A stretch of DNA of 64,000 nucleotides from Nocardioides exalbidus (GTDB lineage: Bacteria > Actinomycetota > Actinomycetes > Propionibacteriales > Nocardioidaceae). Within the stretch, counting starts at the first letter, position 1. The number at the start of each line of letters is the position of its first letter. The position numbers were made by a program, and so were the translations under genes. This document shows positions 44,016 through 52,607 of the stretch, in pieces. The stretch is from positions 4,445,051-4,509,050 of the forward strand of contig NZ_FNRT01000002.1 of NCBI RefSeq assembly GCF_900105585.1. Direction: 5' to 3'. The notes beneath the pieces were generated by a model. The model searched no databases. It was not told where the DNA came from and saw nothing but the letters and a program-made list of their open reading frames with translations.

Positions 44016-45637
44016 CGTGCGTCCACCTCCACGTCCTCCCACGCCCCCGGCAGCCGTACGTCGAACACGGCGCCGCTGTCGGCCCCCGACCGGACCTCGA
44101 CGCTGCCGCCCCGACGCTCGCAGACGACCTGCACGAGCGCCAGCCCGACCCCCCGTCCGCCCACCGTCGGCGCCTTGGAGCTCCAGCCCCGCCGGAAGAT
44201 CTCGCCGACCACCTCCGCCGGGACGCCGGGCCCGGTGTCGGTGACCGCCAGGTGCACCGTGCCGTCGTCGAGCCGGAGGTCGACCTCGACGGCCGTGCCG
44301 CCGACGGACACGGAGGCGTCCACGGCGTTGTCGACGAGGTTGCCGAGGACGGTGCCGAGGTCGGTGGACGACTCGTGGTCCAGTCGCGGCAGATCGCTGG
44401 CCTCGCTGACCCTGAGGTCGACGCCGCGCTCGGCCGCCAGGCTGGTCTTGGCGATCAGCAGCGCGGCGACCGCGGGATCCTCGACGTGCGCGAGGACGGC
44501 GTCGGAGATCTCGGCCCGGCGGCGACGGATCGTGCCGACCAGCCGCGCCACCTCGTCGTACTCCCCCAGCTGGACGAGGCCGGAGATGGTGTGGAGCTGG
44601 TTGTGGAACTCGTGGGTCTGGGCGCGCAGCGTGTTCGTGATCGACTCGCGGGCGTCGAGCTCGCTCTGCAGCGCGAGCAGCTCGGTGCGGTCGCGCAGCG
44701 TGGTGACCGAGGCGACGCGGCGACCGCCCTCGACGACCGGGGTGCGGTTGACGACCAGCAGCCGGTCGTCGACCACCACGACGTGGTCGCGGATCTCGGC
44801 GTCGTCGGCGAGCAGTCCGCGCACGGCCGGGTCGAGGTCGAGGTCGTCGACGCGCCGGCCCTCGACGTCACCCTCGATGCCGATGAGCTCGCGCGCGCTG
44901 TCGCTGAGCATCGTCACGGTGCCGTCGACGGCAACCGAGAAGACGCCCTCGCGCAGGGAGTGCAGGAGCGCCTCGCGCTGGTCGGCGAGCGCCGCGATGG
45001 CGGCGGGCTCGAGTCCGCGGGTGCGGCGCCGGATGAGGCGCGAGAGGAGCAACGACCCGGCGATGCCGAGCCCGAGGCCCAGCCCGGCCACCGGCACCAC
45101 GTCGATCAGGACGCTCCGGGCCCGCTGTCGCCAGGTGGGGTACTCCTCGGTCACCATCGCGATGCCGACCAGCTCGAGGCGGCGGTTGATGATCGGCACC
45201 TGCGCGGCGATCGAGGAGGTGCCGAAGTCGTCCACGTCGCCGGTCCACGCACGCAGGCGCTGGGCAGGGCCTCCGAGCAGGTCGAGCCGCTCGCCGCGGC
45301 CGGCGAAGTCGCTGCTGACCAGCACCGTGCCGTCAGGTGCGGCGACGTAGACCCCGCTGGCCTGGTAACTGTCGCGTGTCACCTGGGTGATCGTGGCCAG
45401 GGCCCCGCGGTTCTCGGCGACCGTGCCGTCGCGGAAGGTCGACCGGACGAACCTGTCGTTGGCCAGGCGCTCCGCAGCGTCGCGCATCGCAGCACCCCGG
45501 GTGGCACGGAAGTCGGCGTCGCTCTGCTGCACCGAGACCACGCTCGCCACCACCACCACGACCAGCAGCACCGAGACCTGGAGCACGAGGAACTGGCCGG
45601 CGAGGGTCGCCGGACGCCATCGTGAGCGTGACCACAA
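44012..45637 (-). CDS. CitA/DcuS-type sensor histidine kinase
   Basis: About 541 residues. TM1 (LVLQVSVLLVVVVVASVVSV), an extracytoplasmic PAS-like sensor domain (SYQASGVYVAAPDGTVLVSS), TM2 (VVPVAGLGLGLGIAGSLLLS), a cytoplasmic PAS domain, a SpoOB-like dimerisation helix with the phospho-His in RAQTHEFHNQLHTISG, and ATPase boxes NLVDNAVDA and GRGVGLALVQ. Start uncertain: TTG 45637 has GGAGG nine bases before it; GTG 45682 is an alternative. Divergent from tctC. Confidence 0.9.
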   Translation of the reverse strand: MWSRSRWRPATLAGQFLVLQVSVLLVVVVVASVVSVQQSDADFRATRGAAMRDAAERLANDRFVRSTFRDGTVAENRGALATITQVTRDSYQASGVYVAAPDGTVLVSSDFAGRGERLDLLGGPAQRLRAWTGDVDDFGTSSIAAQVPIINRRLELVGIAMVTEEYPTWRQRARSVLIDVVPVAGLGLGLGIAGSLLLSRLIRRRTRGLEPAAIAALADQREALLHSLREGVFSVAVDGTVTMLSDSARELIGIEGDVEGRRVDDLDLDPAVRGLLADDAEIRDHVVVVDDRLLVVNRTPVVEGGRRVASVTTLRDRTELLALQSELDARESITNTLRAQTHEFHNQLHTISGLVQLGEYDEVARLVGTIRRRRAEISDAVLAHVEDPAVAALLIAKTSLAAERGVDLRVSEASDLPRLDHESSTDLGTVLGNLVDNAVDASVSVGGTAVEVDLRLDDGTVHLAVTDTGPGVPAEVVGEIFRRGWSSKAPTVGGRGVGLALVQVVCERRGGSVEVRSGADSGAVFDVRLPGAWEDVEVDAR

Positions 45638-45751
45638 GTTCCACAACCTCCATTGCTTTCCCAAGCGTGACGAGCACCACACGAAGTCTCCACCATCGTC
45701 GGGTCGGACTCTGTCGGGTCCGGCGCGAGACATCGAGAGATCGGAGTGCAC

Positions 45752-46747
45752 ATGGTGCGCCATAGGACGAGGCGAGTGCTCGCCACCGTCGTGGCCCTCA
45801 GCAGCGCGTTGCTCCTCGCCACCGGGTGCGGGGTCACCCGCGGTGCGGCGAGCAGCGACATGACGATGCTGATCCCCAACAGCCCCGGCGGCGGCTACGA
45901 CCAGACCGGCCGCGCGGCTGTCGCGATCATGGAGCACGGTGACATCACCGGCGGCTCGTTCGAGGTCACCAACGTGATCGGTGCCGGCGGCTCGGTCGCG
46001 ATGACGCGCCTCATGAACGCCGAGGGCGACGAGCGCACCATGATGACCGCCGGCCTCGGCGTCGTCGGCTCGCTCTACTCCTTCGGCGCCCCGTACAAGC
46101 TCGACGACGCGACGCCGCTCGCCCAGCTCATCGAGGACCAGGAGGGCGTGCTGGTCCCGGCCGACTCGCCGTACAAGACCATCGACGACCTGGTGGCGGC
46201 CTGGCAGGACGACCCGGGCTCGATCGTGGTCGGTGGCGGCTCCTCTCCCGGCGGACCCGACCACCTCTTCCCGATGCAGCTGGCCGGCACCGTCGACATC
46301 GACCCGCGCGACGTGCGCTACGTCGTCTACGACGGCGGCGGGCCTCTCACCAGCGCCCTCCTCGGCAACAAGATCGACGTCGGCTTCTCCGGCGTCGGCG
46401 AGTTCACCGGCCAGCTGGCCTCGGGCCAGCTCCGGCTGCTGGCCGTCTCCGGCGAGGAGCGGCTCAAGGGCGAGGGCATCAGCGACTCCCCCACCCTGAC
46501 CGAGTCGGGCATCGACCTGGTCTTCACCAACTGGCGCGGAGTCTTCGCGCCCCCCGGCATCAGCGAGGAGCGTCGTGACGAGCTCATCGGGATGCTCGAG
46601 GAGATGCACGACACCGACGAGTGGCAGCAGGCCCTCGCCGACAACGGCTGGATCGACGAGTTCAAGACCGGCGACGACTTCACGGCGTTCCTGCAGGAGC
46701 AGGACCAGCGTGTCGCCACCACCCTCGAGGAGCTGGACCTGCTGTGA
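45752..46747 (+). CDS. tctC: Tripartite tricarboxylate transporter substrate-binding protein TctC
   Basis: 331 residues. Signal peptide with a lipobox-like LLATGCG; the solute-binding Bug fold shows MLIPNSPGGGYDQTGRAA, NVIGAGGSVAMTRLMN and VGGGSSPGGPDHLFPM. Lipid-anchored binder for a carboxylate. ATG 45752 with GGAG five bases upstream. Stop overlaps tctB. Substrate inferred only from the family. Confidence 0.93.
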   Translation: MVRHRTRRVLATVVALSSALLLATGCGVTRGAASSDMTMLIPNSPGGGYDQTGRAAVAIMEHGDITGGSFEVTNVIGAGGSVAMTRLMNAEGDERTMMTAGLGVVGSLYSFGAPYKLDDATPLAQLIEDQEGVLVPADSPYKTIDDLVAAWQDDPGSIVVGGGSSPGGPDHLFPMQLAGTVDIDPRDVRYVVYDGGGPLTSALLGNKIDVGFSGVGEFTGQLASGQLRLLAVSGEERLKGEGISDSPTLTESGIDLVFTNWRGVFAPPGISEERRDELIGMLEEMHDTDEWQQALADNGWIDEFKTGDDFTAFLQEQDQRVATTLEELDLL

Positions 46748-47280
46748 GCACATCACTCGACACCGACCGTCAGACACCTGACGCACCCCCGCCCGCGACA
46801 CCCGACCGCGACATGGCCCAGCTCGGCCTGGCCGCGCTGCTGGTCGTGGTGGGCGCCTACACCTTCTACGACGCCACCACCCTGCGGATCGGGTTCGGCG
46901 ACCCGGTCGGACCGCGCGTGTTCCCCTACGTCATCGGCGCGGTGACGGTCGCGCTCGGGCTGCTGCTCGTGCTGGCCACCCTCCGCGGCAACGTGCCCGA
47001 GGCCGAGGGCGGCGAGGACATCGACCTGCGGCAGCCCGCCGACTGGATCACGGTCGCCAAGCTCGTCGGCGTCCTCCTCTTCACCGTGCTGACGATCTCG
47101 TTCGTCGGCTGGGCGCTGAGCGGCGCGATCCTCTTCGTCGGCTCCGCCTGGGCGCTGGGCAGCCGGACGCTCGTGCGCGACGTCATCGTCGGCCTCGTGC
47201 TGTCCGTGGCCAGCTGGTACTTCTTCCACGAGGGGCTGGGCGTCATCCTCCCGGCCGGCATCCTGGACGGGGTGCTCTGA
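46744..47280 (+). CDS. tctB: Tripartite tricarboxylate transporter small membrane subunit TctB
   Basis: 178 residues, four predicted transmembrane helices, with the family opening AALLVVVGAYTFYDATTLRI and GDPVGPRVFPYVIGA. GTG 46744 overlaps the tctC stop (GTGA); its own stop overlaps tctA (TGATG). Confidence 0.91.
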   Translation: MSTSLDTDRQTPDAPPPATPDRDMAQLGLAALLVVVGAYTFYDATTLRIGFGDPVGPRVFPYVIGAVTVALGLLLVLATLRGNVPEAEGGEDIDLRQPADWITVAKLVGVLLFTVLTISFVGWALSGAILFVGSAWALGSRTLVRDVIVGLVLSVASWYFFHEGLGVILPAGILDGVL

Positions 47281-48821
47281 TGGACAGCCTCAACCTGCTG
47301 ATGGACGGCTTCGGCGCCATCCTCACCCCGCAGAACCTGCTCTTCGCCGCGATCGGCGTGCTGCTCGGCACGTTCGTCGGCGTGCTGCCCGGCATCGGAC
47401 CGGCGATGGCCATCGCGCTGCTGCTTCCGGTGACCTACGGCCTGGAGCCGATCCCGGCGTTCATCATGTTCGCCGGCATCTACTACGGCGGCATGTACGG
47501 CGGCTCGACGACGGCGATCCTGCTGAACACCCCCGGTGAGTCCGCGTCGGTGATGACGGCCCTCGAGGGCAACCTGATGGCCAAGGCGGGGCGGGCGTCG
47601 CAGGCGCTGGCCACCGCGGCCATCGGGTCGTTCATCGCCGGGACGATCGGCACGATGCTCGTGGTCTTCTTCGCCCCCGCGCTCGCCTCGGTGGCGGTCG
47701 AGATCGGCGCACCGTCCTACTTCGCACTGATGGTGCTCGCGATGGTCAGCGTCACCAGCGTGCTGGGCGGATCGCCGCTGCGCGGCTTCATCGCGCTGTT
47801 CCTCGGCCTCACCATCGGCCTCGTCGGGCTCGACCTCAACACCGGCCAGACGCGGTTGAGCTTCGACCAGCCGCTCCTGGCGGGCCGCATCGACGTCGTC
47901 GTCGTGGCCGTCGCGATCTTCGCCCTCGGCGAGGCGTTCTGGGTCGCCGCCCACCTGCGCCGCAGCCCGGTGCGGATCATCCCGGTGGGCCAGCCCTGGC
48001 TGAGCGGCAAGGACCTCAAGCGCTCCTGGGGTCCGTGGCTGCGCGGGACGGCCTTCGGCTTCCCGTTCGGCGCGGTGCCCGCGGGCGGTGCCGAGATCCC
48101 GACGTTCCTCTCCTTCGTCACCGAGAAGAAGCTCGCCGTCCGGCGCGGTCAGGACGAGTTCGGCAAGGGCGCCATCGAGGGCGTGGCCGGACCGGAGGCC
48201 GCCAACAACGCGTCCGCGGCCGGCACCTTCGTGCCCCTCCTGGCCCTCGGCCTGCCGGTCACCGCGACCTCGGCGGTGATGCTCTCGGCCTTCCAGGGAT
48301 ACGGCATCGAGCCGGGCCCCAGCCTGATGACCGACCAGCCCGAGCTGGTGTGGGCGCTGCTCGCCAGCCTGCTGGTCGGCAACGCGCTCCTGCTGGTGCT
48401 CAACCTGCCGCTCGCGCCGCTGTGGGCCAAGCTGCTGCGCATCCCGCGACCGCAGCTCTACGCCGGCATCCTGTTCTTCGCCACCCTGGGTGCGTACGCC
48501 AGCAACCTCGAGGCCTTCGACCTCTTCCTGCTGCTCGTGCTCGGGCTGCTCGGGCTGATGATGCGGCGGTTCGCGCTGCCGGTGCTGCCGCTGATCCTCG
48601 GTGTCATCCTCGGCCCGCTCATGGAGTTCCGCCTGCGCGAGGCGATGGCGATCTCCGGTGGTGACGTCTCCGCGCTCTGGAGCGAGCCGCTCGCGGTGGT
48701 CATCTATGTCATCGTGGCGGTTGCCGTGATCGCTCCGCTCGTGGTCCGCCGGGTGCGTCCCGCGCCCGCCGCGGTGGCGGCCGACATCGAGGAATCGACC
48801 GAAGAGGAGAAGGTGCGATGA
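47280..48821 (+). CDS. tctA: Tripartite tricarboxylate transporter large permease TctA
   Basis: 513 residues, about twelve helices. TctA signatures FVGVLPGIGPAMAIALLLP, GIYYGGMYGGSTTAILLNTP and GVAGPEAANNASAAGTFVPL (the second occurrence of the repeated motif) are clear. Forms the pore with TctB. ATGA overlap with the universal stress gene that follows. Confidence 0.96.
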   Translation: MDSLNLLMDGFGAILTPQNLLFAAIGVLLGTFVGVLPGIGPAMAIALLLPVTYGLEPIPAFIMFAGIYYGGMYGGSTTAILLNTPGESASVMTALEGNLMAKAGRASQALATAAIGSFIAGTIGTMLVVFFAPALASVAVEIGAPSYFALMVLAMVSVTSVLGGSPLRGFIALFLGLTIGLVGLDLNTGQTRLSFDQPLLAGRIDVVVVAVAIFALGEAFWVAAHLRRSPVRIIPVGQPWLSGKDLKRSWGPWLRGTAFGFPFGAVPAGGAEIPTFLSFVTEKKLAVRRGQDEFGKGAIEGVAGPEAANNASAAGTFVPLLALGLPVTATSAVMLSAFQGYGIEPGPSLMTDQPELVWALLASLLVGNALLLVLNLPLAPLWAKLLRIPRPQLYAGILFFATLGAYASNLEAFDLFLLLVLGLLGLMMRRFALPVLPLILGVILGPLMEFRLREAMAISGGDVSALWSEPLAVVIYVIVAVAVIAPLVVRRVRPAPAAVAADIEESTEEEKVR

Positions 48822-49213
48822 CGACCATCGTGGTGGGCTGGACGCCCGACGAGTACGGCGAGGCAGCCCTGGCGCGTGCCATCGACGAGGCGAAGCTCCG
48901 CGACGGCAAGGTCGTGGTGGTCAACGCCACCCGCGGCGACGCCCTCGTCGACGAGAGGTACGCCGACGAGGACGAGCTCGCCGCACTGGCGGTCGAGCTG
49001 GGCGGTGCCGGCATCGAGGTCGACGTACGCCGCTCGATGGGCGCCGACGTCGGCGACCAGGTGCTCTCGGTCGCGGGCGACGTGTCCGCCGACCTGGTCG
49101 TCATCGGCCTGCGCCGGCGCTCGCCGGTCGGCAAGCTGTTGATGGGCAGCGTCGCGCAGCGCATCCTGCTCGGTGCGGACTGCGCGGTGCTGGCGGTCAA
49201 GCCGCAGGAGTGA
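48818..49213 (+). CDS. Universal stress protein UspA family
   Basis: 131 residues, ATP-binding type with the G-X2-G-X9-G motif visible in GLRRRSPVGKLLMGSVAQRI. Start overlaps tctA; a Usp protein is often the fourth gene of tct operons in actinobacteria, possibly modulating transport. Closed by a strong hairpin. Confidence 0.93.
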   Translation: MTTIVVGWTPDEYGEAALARAIDEAKLRDGKVVVVNATRGDALVDERYADEDELAALAVELGGAGIEVDVRRSMGADVGDQVLSVAGDVSADLVVIGLRRRSPVGKLLMGSVAQRILLGADCAVLAVKPQE

Positions 49214-49229
49214 CGCACCTCCGCCCTCG

Positions 49230-49283
49230 GGGCGGTGCGTGAGGAGGGTTCCCGAGCCTAGAGATCCTCCTCACGCACCGCCC
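49230..49283. terminator. 18-bp perfect hairpin between usp and the RTX gene
   Basis: GGGCGGTGCGTGAGGAGG (49230-49247) pairs exactly with 49266-49283 around an 18-base loop. Located between convergent genes; likely two-way. Confidence 0.85.
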
Positions 49284-49293
49284 GTCGGTGCGT

Positions 49294-50889
49294 CTAGGGC
49301 TTGAGCCTGATGTTCTGGGTGAGGGTCGCCGTGGTGCCGGACCTCACCTTCACGGTGAGGGTCGCCTTCACCGTGCCCTTGCCCTTGAGCTTCTGCACGG
49401 CCCACTTCGCGATGCCGACCTTGACGCTGGCCTTGCCGGCGGACTTCAGCGACTTCCTGGCCGTGCCGAGCACCCGGCTCTTGAGCTTGAGGGCCTTCTG
49501 GACCTTCTTGCTCACCACGACCTGGGCGGTCGCCGTGCAGGCCGCCACGCAGGTGAGCGTGGCCTTCACGCCCTTGGCGCGGCTGGCCGTTCCGGCCCTG
49601 ACGGTCGCGCCGTTGGTGTCCGGGTCGGGCACGGGGCCGATCCGCGTGACTGCCTCGCAGACCTGGAAGCCATCGGTCCCCAGGACGTCGTTGCCGTCGA
49701 CGTACGCCTGGTCGGCGCCGGAGCCGCAGTTGACGGTGTCGACCTCACCGTCGGCGGCGCGCAGGACGTCGGCGCCGGCCGGGCAGCCGTAGGCCGAGCA
49801 CGCGGTGTAGTCGCCGTAGAGCGAGTCGATGCCCGGGCCGCCGGTGACGTCGTCGTTGCCGTAGCCGCCGTAGAGGATGTCGTTGCCGGCTCCGCCGTCC
49901 ATGACGTCGTTGTCGCTGTCACCGTCGATCTCGTCGTTGCCGCCGAGGCCCTGGACGGTGTCGTTGCCGGTGCCGGCCTTGATGTAGTCGGGGCCGTTGG
50001 TGCCGATGATGACGTCGGCACCCGGGCTGCCCAGGATCCGCTCGAAGTCGGAGTGGTAGTTGTCGCCCTCGCCCGAGTTGCCGTCGTTGGCCACGTCGTC
50101 GAGCGCGATGGTGGCGCCGGGCGTGTGGTTCCCGAGGTCGATGGTGTCGGTGCCGTTGCCGCCCCGCAGGTCGTCGGCTCCGGAGTCCGGGTCTCCCTGG
50201 TAGCTCGCGAGCAGGTCGTCGCCGTCGTCGCCGTTGGCCACGTCGTTGCCGGCGCTCGGGTAGATCGCGTCGTTGCCGGTGCCCCCGGAGACGGTGTCGT
50301 TGCCTGCTCCGGACTCGAGCTTGTCGTTGCCGTCGCCACCGCTCACCTTGTCGTCGCCGCCGTTGGTGCGGATGAAGTCGTTGCCCGGCCCGCCGTCGAT
50401 CTCGTCGGGGCCGTTGCCCGTGACGATGGAGTCGTCACCGCCCTCCCCGAGGACCTCGGTCGCGGCCGTCGGGCAGTCGGTGTGCTCGAACGTGTCCGAC
50501 CCGTCGCCGAGGGCCGCACCGACGTACTCCATGCAGACGCCCTGCACCCGCATGGTGTCCGAGCCCGCGCCGAAGACGCCGACGACGCCAGCCACGGAGG
50601 CGCCGGGACAGTAGACGTACTGTCCGAGAGCTGGTTCGTCGACCGACTGGCAGTTCGCAGGCCACGAGGCGATGCCTGCCGTCGAACGGAACCACACGCT
50701 GCTGGTCGAGACCTGGAAGCCGATGTTCACCACCGTCGACTGGGTACGGGAGTCGACGACGTGCAGGCCGCTGGCCGTGTCGAAGCTGACTGTGGTGCCT
50801 CCCGCCGCGTGCGCCGGAGCGACGGCGACGACGGTCAGGCCGAGAGCAAGGAGTACCGAGGACACGAGCGCCCCCACGCGAGATGTCAT
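49294..50889 (-). CDS. Secreted RTX-like calcium-binding repeat protein
   Basis: 531 residues. Sec signal peptide MTSRVGALVSSVLLALGLTV ending near AHA; residues about 30-150 are a domain with several cysteines; residues about 150-400 contain many nonapeptide RTX repeats (GGPGNDFI, GGDGNDKL, GGTGNDAI, GGYGNDDV), which bind Ca2+ and fold outside the cell. The C-terminal 120 residues are Lys/Thr/Ala-rich strands (ATLTCVAACTATAQVVVSKK). No type I secretion genes are near. An ATG four codons upstream (50901) is possible. Function unknown. Confidence 0.87.
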   Translation of the reverse strand: MTSRVGALVSSVLLALGLTVVAVAPAHAAGGTTVSFDTASGLHVVDSRTQSTVVNIGFQVSTSSVWFRSTAGIASWPANCQSVDEPALGQYVYCPGASVAGVVGVFGAGSDTMRVQGVCMEYVGAALGDGSDTFEHTDCPTAATEVLGEGGDDSIVTGNGPDEIDGGPGNDFIRTNGGDDKVSGGDGNDKLESGAGNDTVSGGTGNDAIYPSAGNDVANGDDGDDLLASYQGDPDSGADDLRGGNGTDTIDLGNHTPGATIALDDVANDGNSGEGDNYHSDFERILGSPGADVIIGTNGPDYIKAGTGNDTVQGLGGNDEIDGDSDNDVMDGGAGNDILYGGYGNDDVTGGPGIDSLYGDYTACSAYGCPAGADVLRAADGEVDTVNCGSGADQAYVDGNDVLGTDGFQVCEAVTRIGPVPDPDTNGATVRAGTASRAKGVKATLTCVAACTATAQVVVSKKVQKALKLKSRVLGTARKSLKSAGKASVKVGIAKWAVQKLKGKGTVKATLTVKVRSGTTATLTQNIRLKP

Positions 50890-51062
50890 GCGCGGCAGCA
50901 TCGCGAGGCCGCGACGTCGCGGGGAAGGCCAGGACGGGCAAAACCTGCCGGTGAGGCGCAAAGAGTGGTGCAGGCACCACCGGATCGGATCCCGCGCGGC
51001 ACGGAGGTCTGGACCAGCTCGGCACCCGTCCGGCTCTCCCACACGGCCGCCTCGAGCGGTGC

Positions 51063-51186
51063 GTGAGCCACGTTCGACGGGCCCGGAATGTGGCTGTGCC
51101 ACCGGCAGCTGCGCGTCGTACGACGACACGCGTGGCAGCGGTGTGTGAGCCACGTTCGACAGGCCCGGAATGTGGCTGTGCCACCG
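51063..51186. repeat. Two 42-bp direct repeats containing a hairpin
   Basis: Copies at 51063-51104 and 51145-51186 differ at one base. Each contains GCCACGTTC and GAATGTGGC, imperfect inverted arms around a ten-base loop. They fill much of the 362-base gap upstream of the RTX gene, downstream of tRNA-Glu. REP-like in form. Confidence 0.85.
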
Positions 51187-51217
51187 CTCTCCGAACACGA
51201 AGAGGCCGGAAATGGCT

Positions 51218-51245
51218 CGAGGCCCGGTCCGAAGACCGGGCCTCG
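51218..51245 (-). terminator. Terminator of tRNA-Glu
   Basis: Perfect 12-base stem CGAGGCCCGGTC / GACCGGGCCTCG with a CGAA tetraloop, six bases beyond the encoded CCA end of tRNA-Glu. Confidence 0.85.
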
Positions 51246-51251
51246 CATGCG

Positions 51252-51327
51252 TGGTACCCCCGACCGGATTTGAACCGGCGTTACCGCCGTGAGAGGGCGA
51301 CGTCCTAGGCCGCTAGACGACGGGGGC
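51252..51327 (-). tRNA. tRNA-Glu (CTC)
   Basis: 76 bases including an encoded CCA. Acceptor GCCCCCG pairs with CGGGGGT, anticodon loop CCCTCTCA contains CTC for Glu, T arm GGTTCAAATCC. 5' end at 51327. Close to gltX, which charges it. Confidence 0.95.
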
Positions 51328-51365
51328 TTGCATGGTGCTGCTCGGAAGCAGCGGGTGAAACTGTA

Positions 51366-51383
51366 GCGACACCGGAGTGTCGC
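51366..51383 (-). terminator. Hairpin after tRNA-Gln
   Basis: Seven-base stem GCGACAC / GTGTCGC with loop CGGA, 31 bases past the tRNA-Gln 3' end. A second stem GCTGC / GCAGC lies at 51339-51354. May be a terminator or processing structure between the two tRNAs. Confidence 0.5.
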
Positions 51384-51414
51384 CACCAAATCCTGACCCG
51401 TGGGCCGGGATCCG

Positions 51415-51486
51415 CTGGGGTACTAGGACTCGAACCTAGAACAACTGGACCAGAACCAGCCGTGTTGCCAATTACACCATACCCCA
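51415..51486 (-). tRNA. tRNA-Gln (CTG)
   Basis: 72 bases, acceptor TGGGGTA / TACCCCA, anticodon loop TTCTGGT with CTG, T arm GGTTCGAGTCC; CCA not encoded. The flanking 51487-51582 holds no recognised gene and must contain its promoter. Confidence 0.95.
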
Positions 51487-51582
51487 TGGGGGTATCAGTT
51501 CCGTCGACCCTGCGGGCAGGGCGACCGTTCCTGATTCCCACGTGGTCCCGGGTGGCGAACCTCCCCGAACCGATCCCGAACG

Positions 51583-52593
51583 TTACACGCGAGGTGGCTG
51601 GCCGACCAACTCGGGGTGGCCCGGCGGAGGCGGCAGCACCCGTCCGACCGGCGGTCCGGAGTCGACGAGGTGCATCGCCTTCGCGAGCCAGCTCGCCAGG
51701 GCCAGGTAGGTGAGCGACTGGGCGAGGGTGGAGGCGATCATCCACCAGCTCGACGGCCCGCTGGCGTTGAGCGCCTCGGTCATGTCGCCGAACGACAGCG
51801 CGAGGCCGTAGGCGACGAAGTTGTTGAGGACGTGCATCGCGATCGCCGCCTCGAGGCCACCCGTGCGGATCACCAGGATGCCGGCCACGACGCCGAAGGC
51901 GAACCGGTCGAAGAAGACCGGGACGCTCTGCCCGAGGCCGTGCGCGAGCGCGAAGAGCAAAGACGGCACGAGCACCGCGAGCACCAGCGAGACTCGACGG
52001 TTCGCGAACATCGAGCCGAACGCCTGGGTGAGGTAGCCCCGGAAGAGGTACTCCTCCCCCGCTGCCTGGAACGGCGTCAGCAGCGCGATCACGAGCAGGA
52101 AGTCGCGCGTGGTGGTCGTGAACTCGTTGAGCGACCCGGCCGTGCTGGTGCCGGCGACGTCGGCGCTCGGGACCAGCATCGCGACCACGAGGCTGGCGAC
52201 GAGCGCGACCACCGAGATCGGCAGGCAGGCGAGCAGGAAACGCCAGCGGATCCGGGGCATCACCGACGACAGCCAGCGCGGCTTGAGCCGGTGCATCAGC
52301 CAGACGACCAGCCAGCTCGTCGGGATGGCGAGGCCGAGGATGATGTTGAGCGACGCCAGCCCGGCGGGGGTGACCCCGCTGGTGACGTCGAGGATCCTGG
52401 TCGCCTCGTCGACCGTGCTGCCCGTCGCCGTGAGGACCCCGAAGGCGACGAGCCCGGCGACCGCCGGCACGACGACGAACACCAGGAGCAGCAGCACGAC
52501 CGCACCGACGAGCGAGCGCCACCAGCCGGGGCGCCCGACCCGGTGCAGCTCGTGGTAGCGCGGCCGGAAGTCGGGCGGGAGCGCGGTGGCCAT
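51583..52593 (-). CDS. CPBP-family intramembrane metalloprotease
   Basis: 336 residues, eight or so helices. The three CPBP motifs are visible: GEEYLFRGYL (EExxxR), LLFALAHGLG (FxxxH) and AMHVLNNF (HxxxN), all catalytic or metal-binding positions kept. C-terminal Pro-rich tail. Fifteen bases downstream of gltX. Substrate unknown; families include CAAX proteases and bacteriocin self-immunity proteins. Confidence 0.88.
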   Translation of the reverse strand: MATALPPDFRPRYHELHRVGRPGWWRSLVGAVVLLLLVFVVVPAVAGLVAFGVLTATGSTVDEATRILDVTSGVTPAGLASLNIILGLAIPTSWLVVWLMHRLKPRWLSSVMPRIRWRFLLACLPISVVALVASLVVAMLVPSADVAGTSTAGSLNEFTTTTRDFLLVIALLTPFQAAGEEYLFRGYLTQAFGSMFANRRVSLVLAVLVPSLLFALAHGLGQSVPVFFDRFAFGVVAGILVIRTGGLEAAIAMHVLNNFVAYGLALSFGDMTEALNASGPSSWWMIASTLAQSLTYLALASWLAKAMHLVDSGPPVGRVLPPPPGHPELVGQPPRV

Positions 52594-52607
52594 GTCGCGG
52601 CGCCCGC

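Noticed and set aside
51130..51198. N-terminal extension of the RTX protein
   Set aside because: It translates the 42-bp repeats and would bury the signal peptide; the start near 50889 is sounder.
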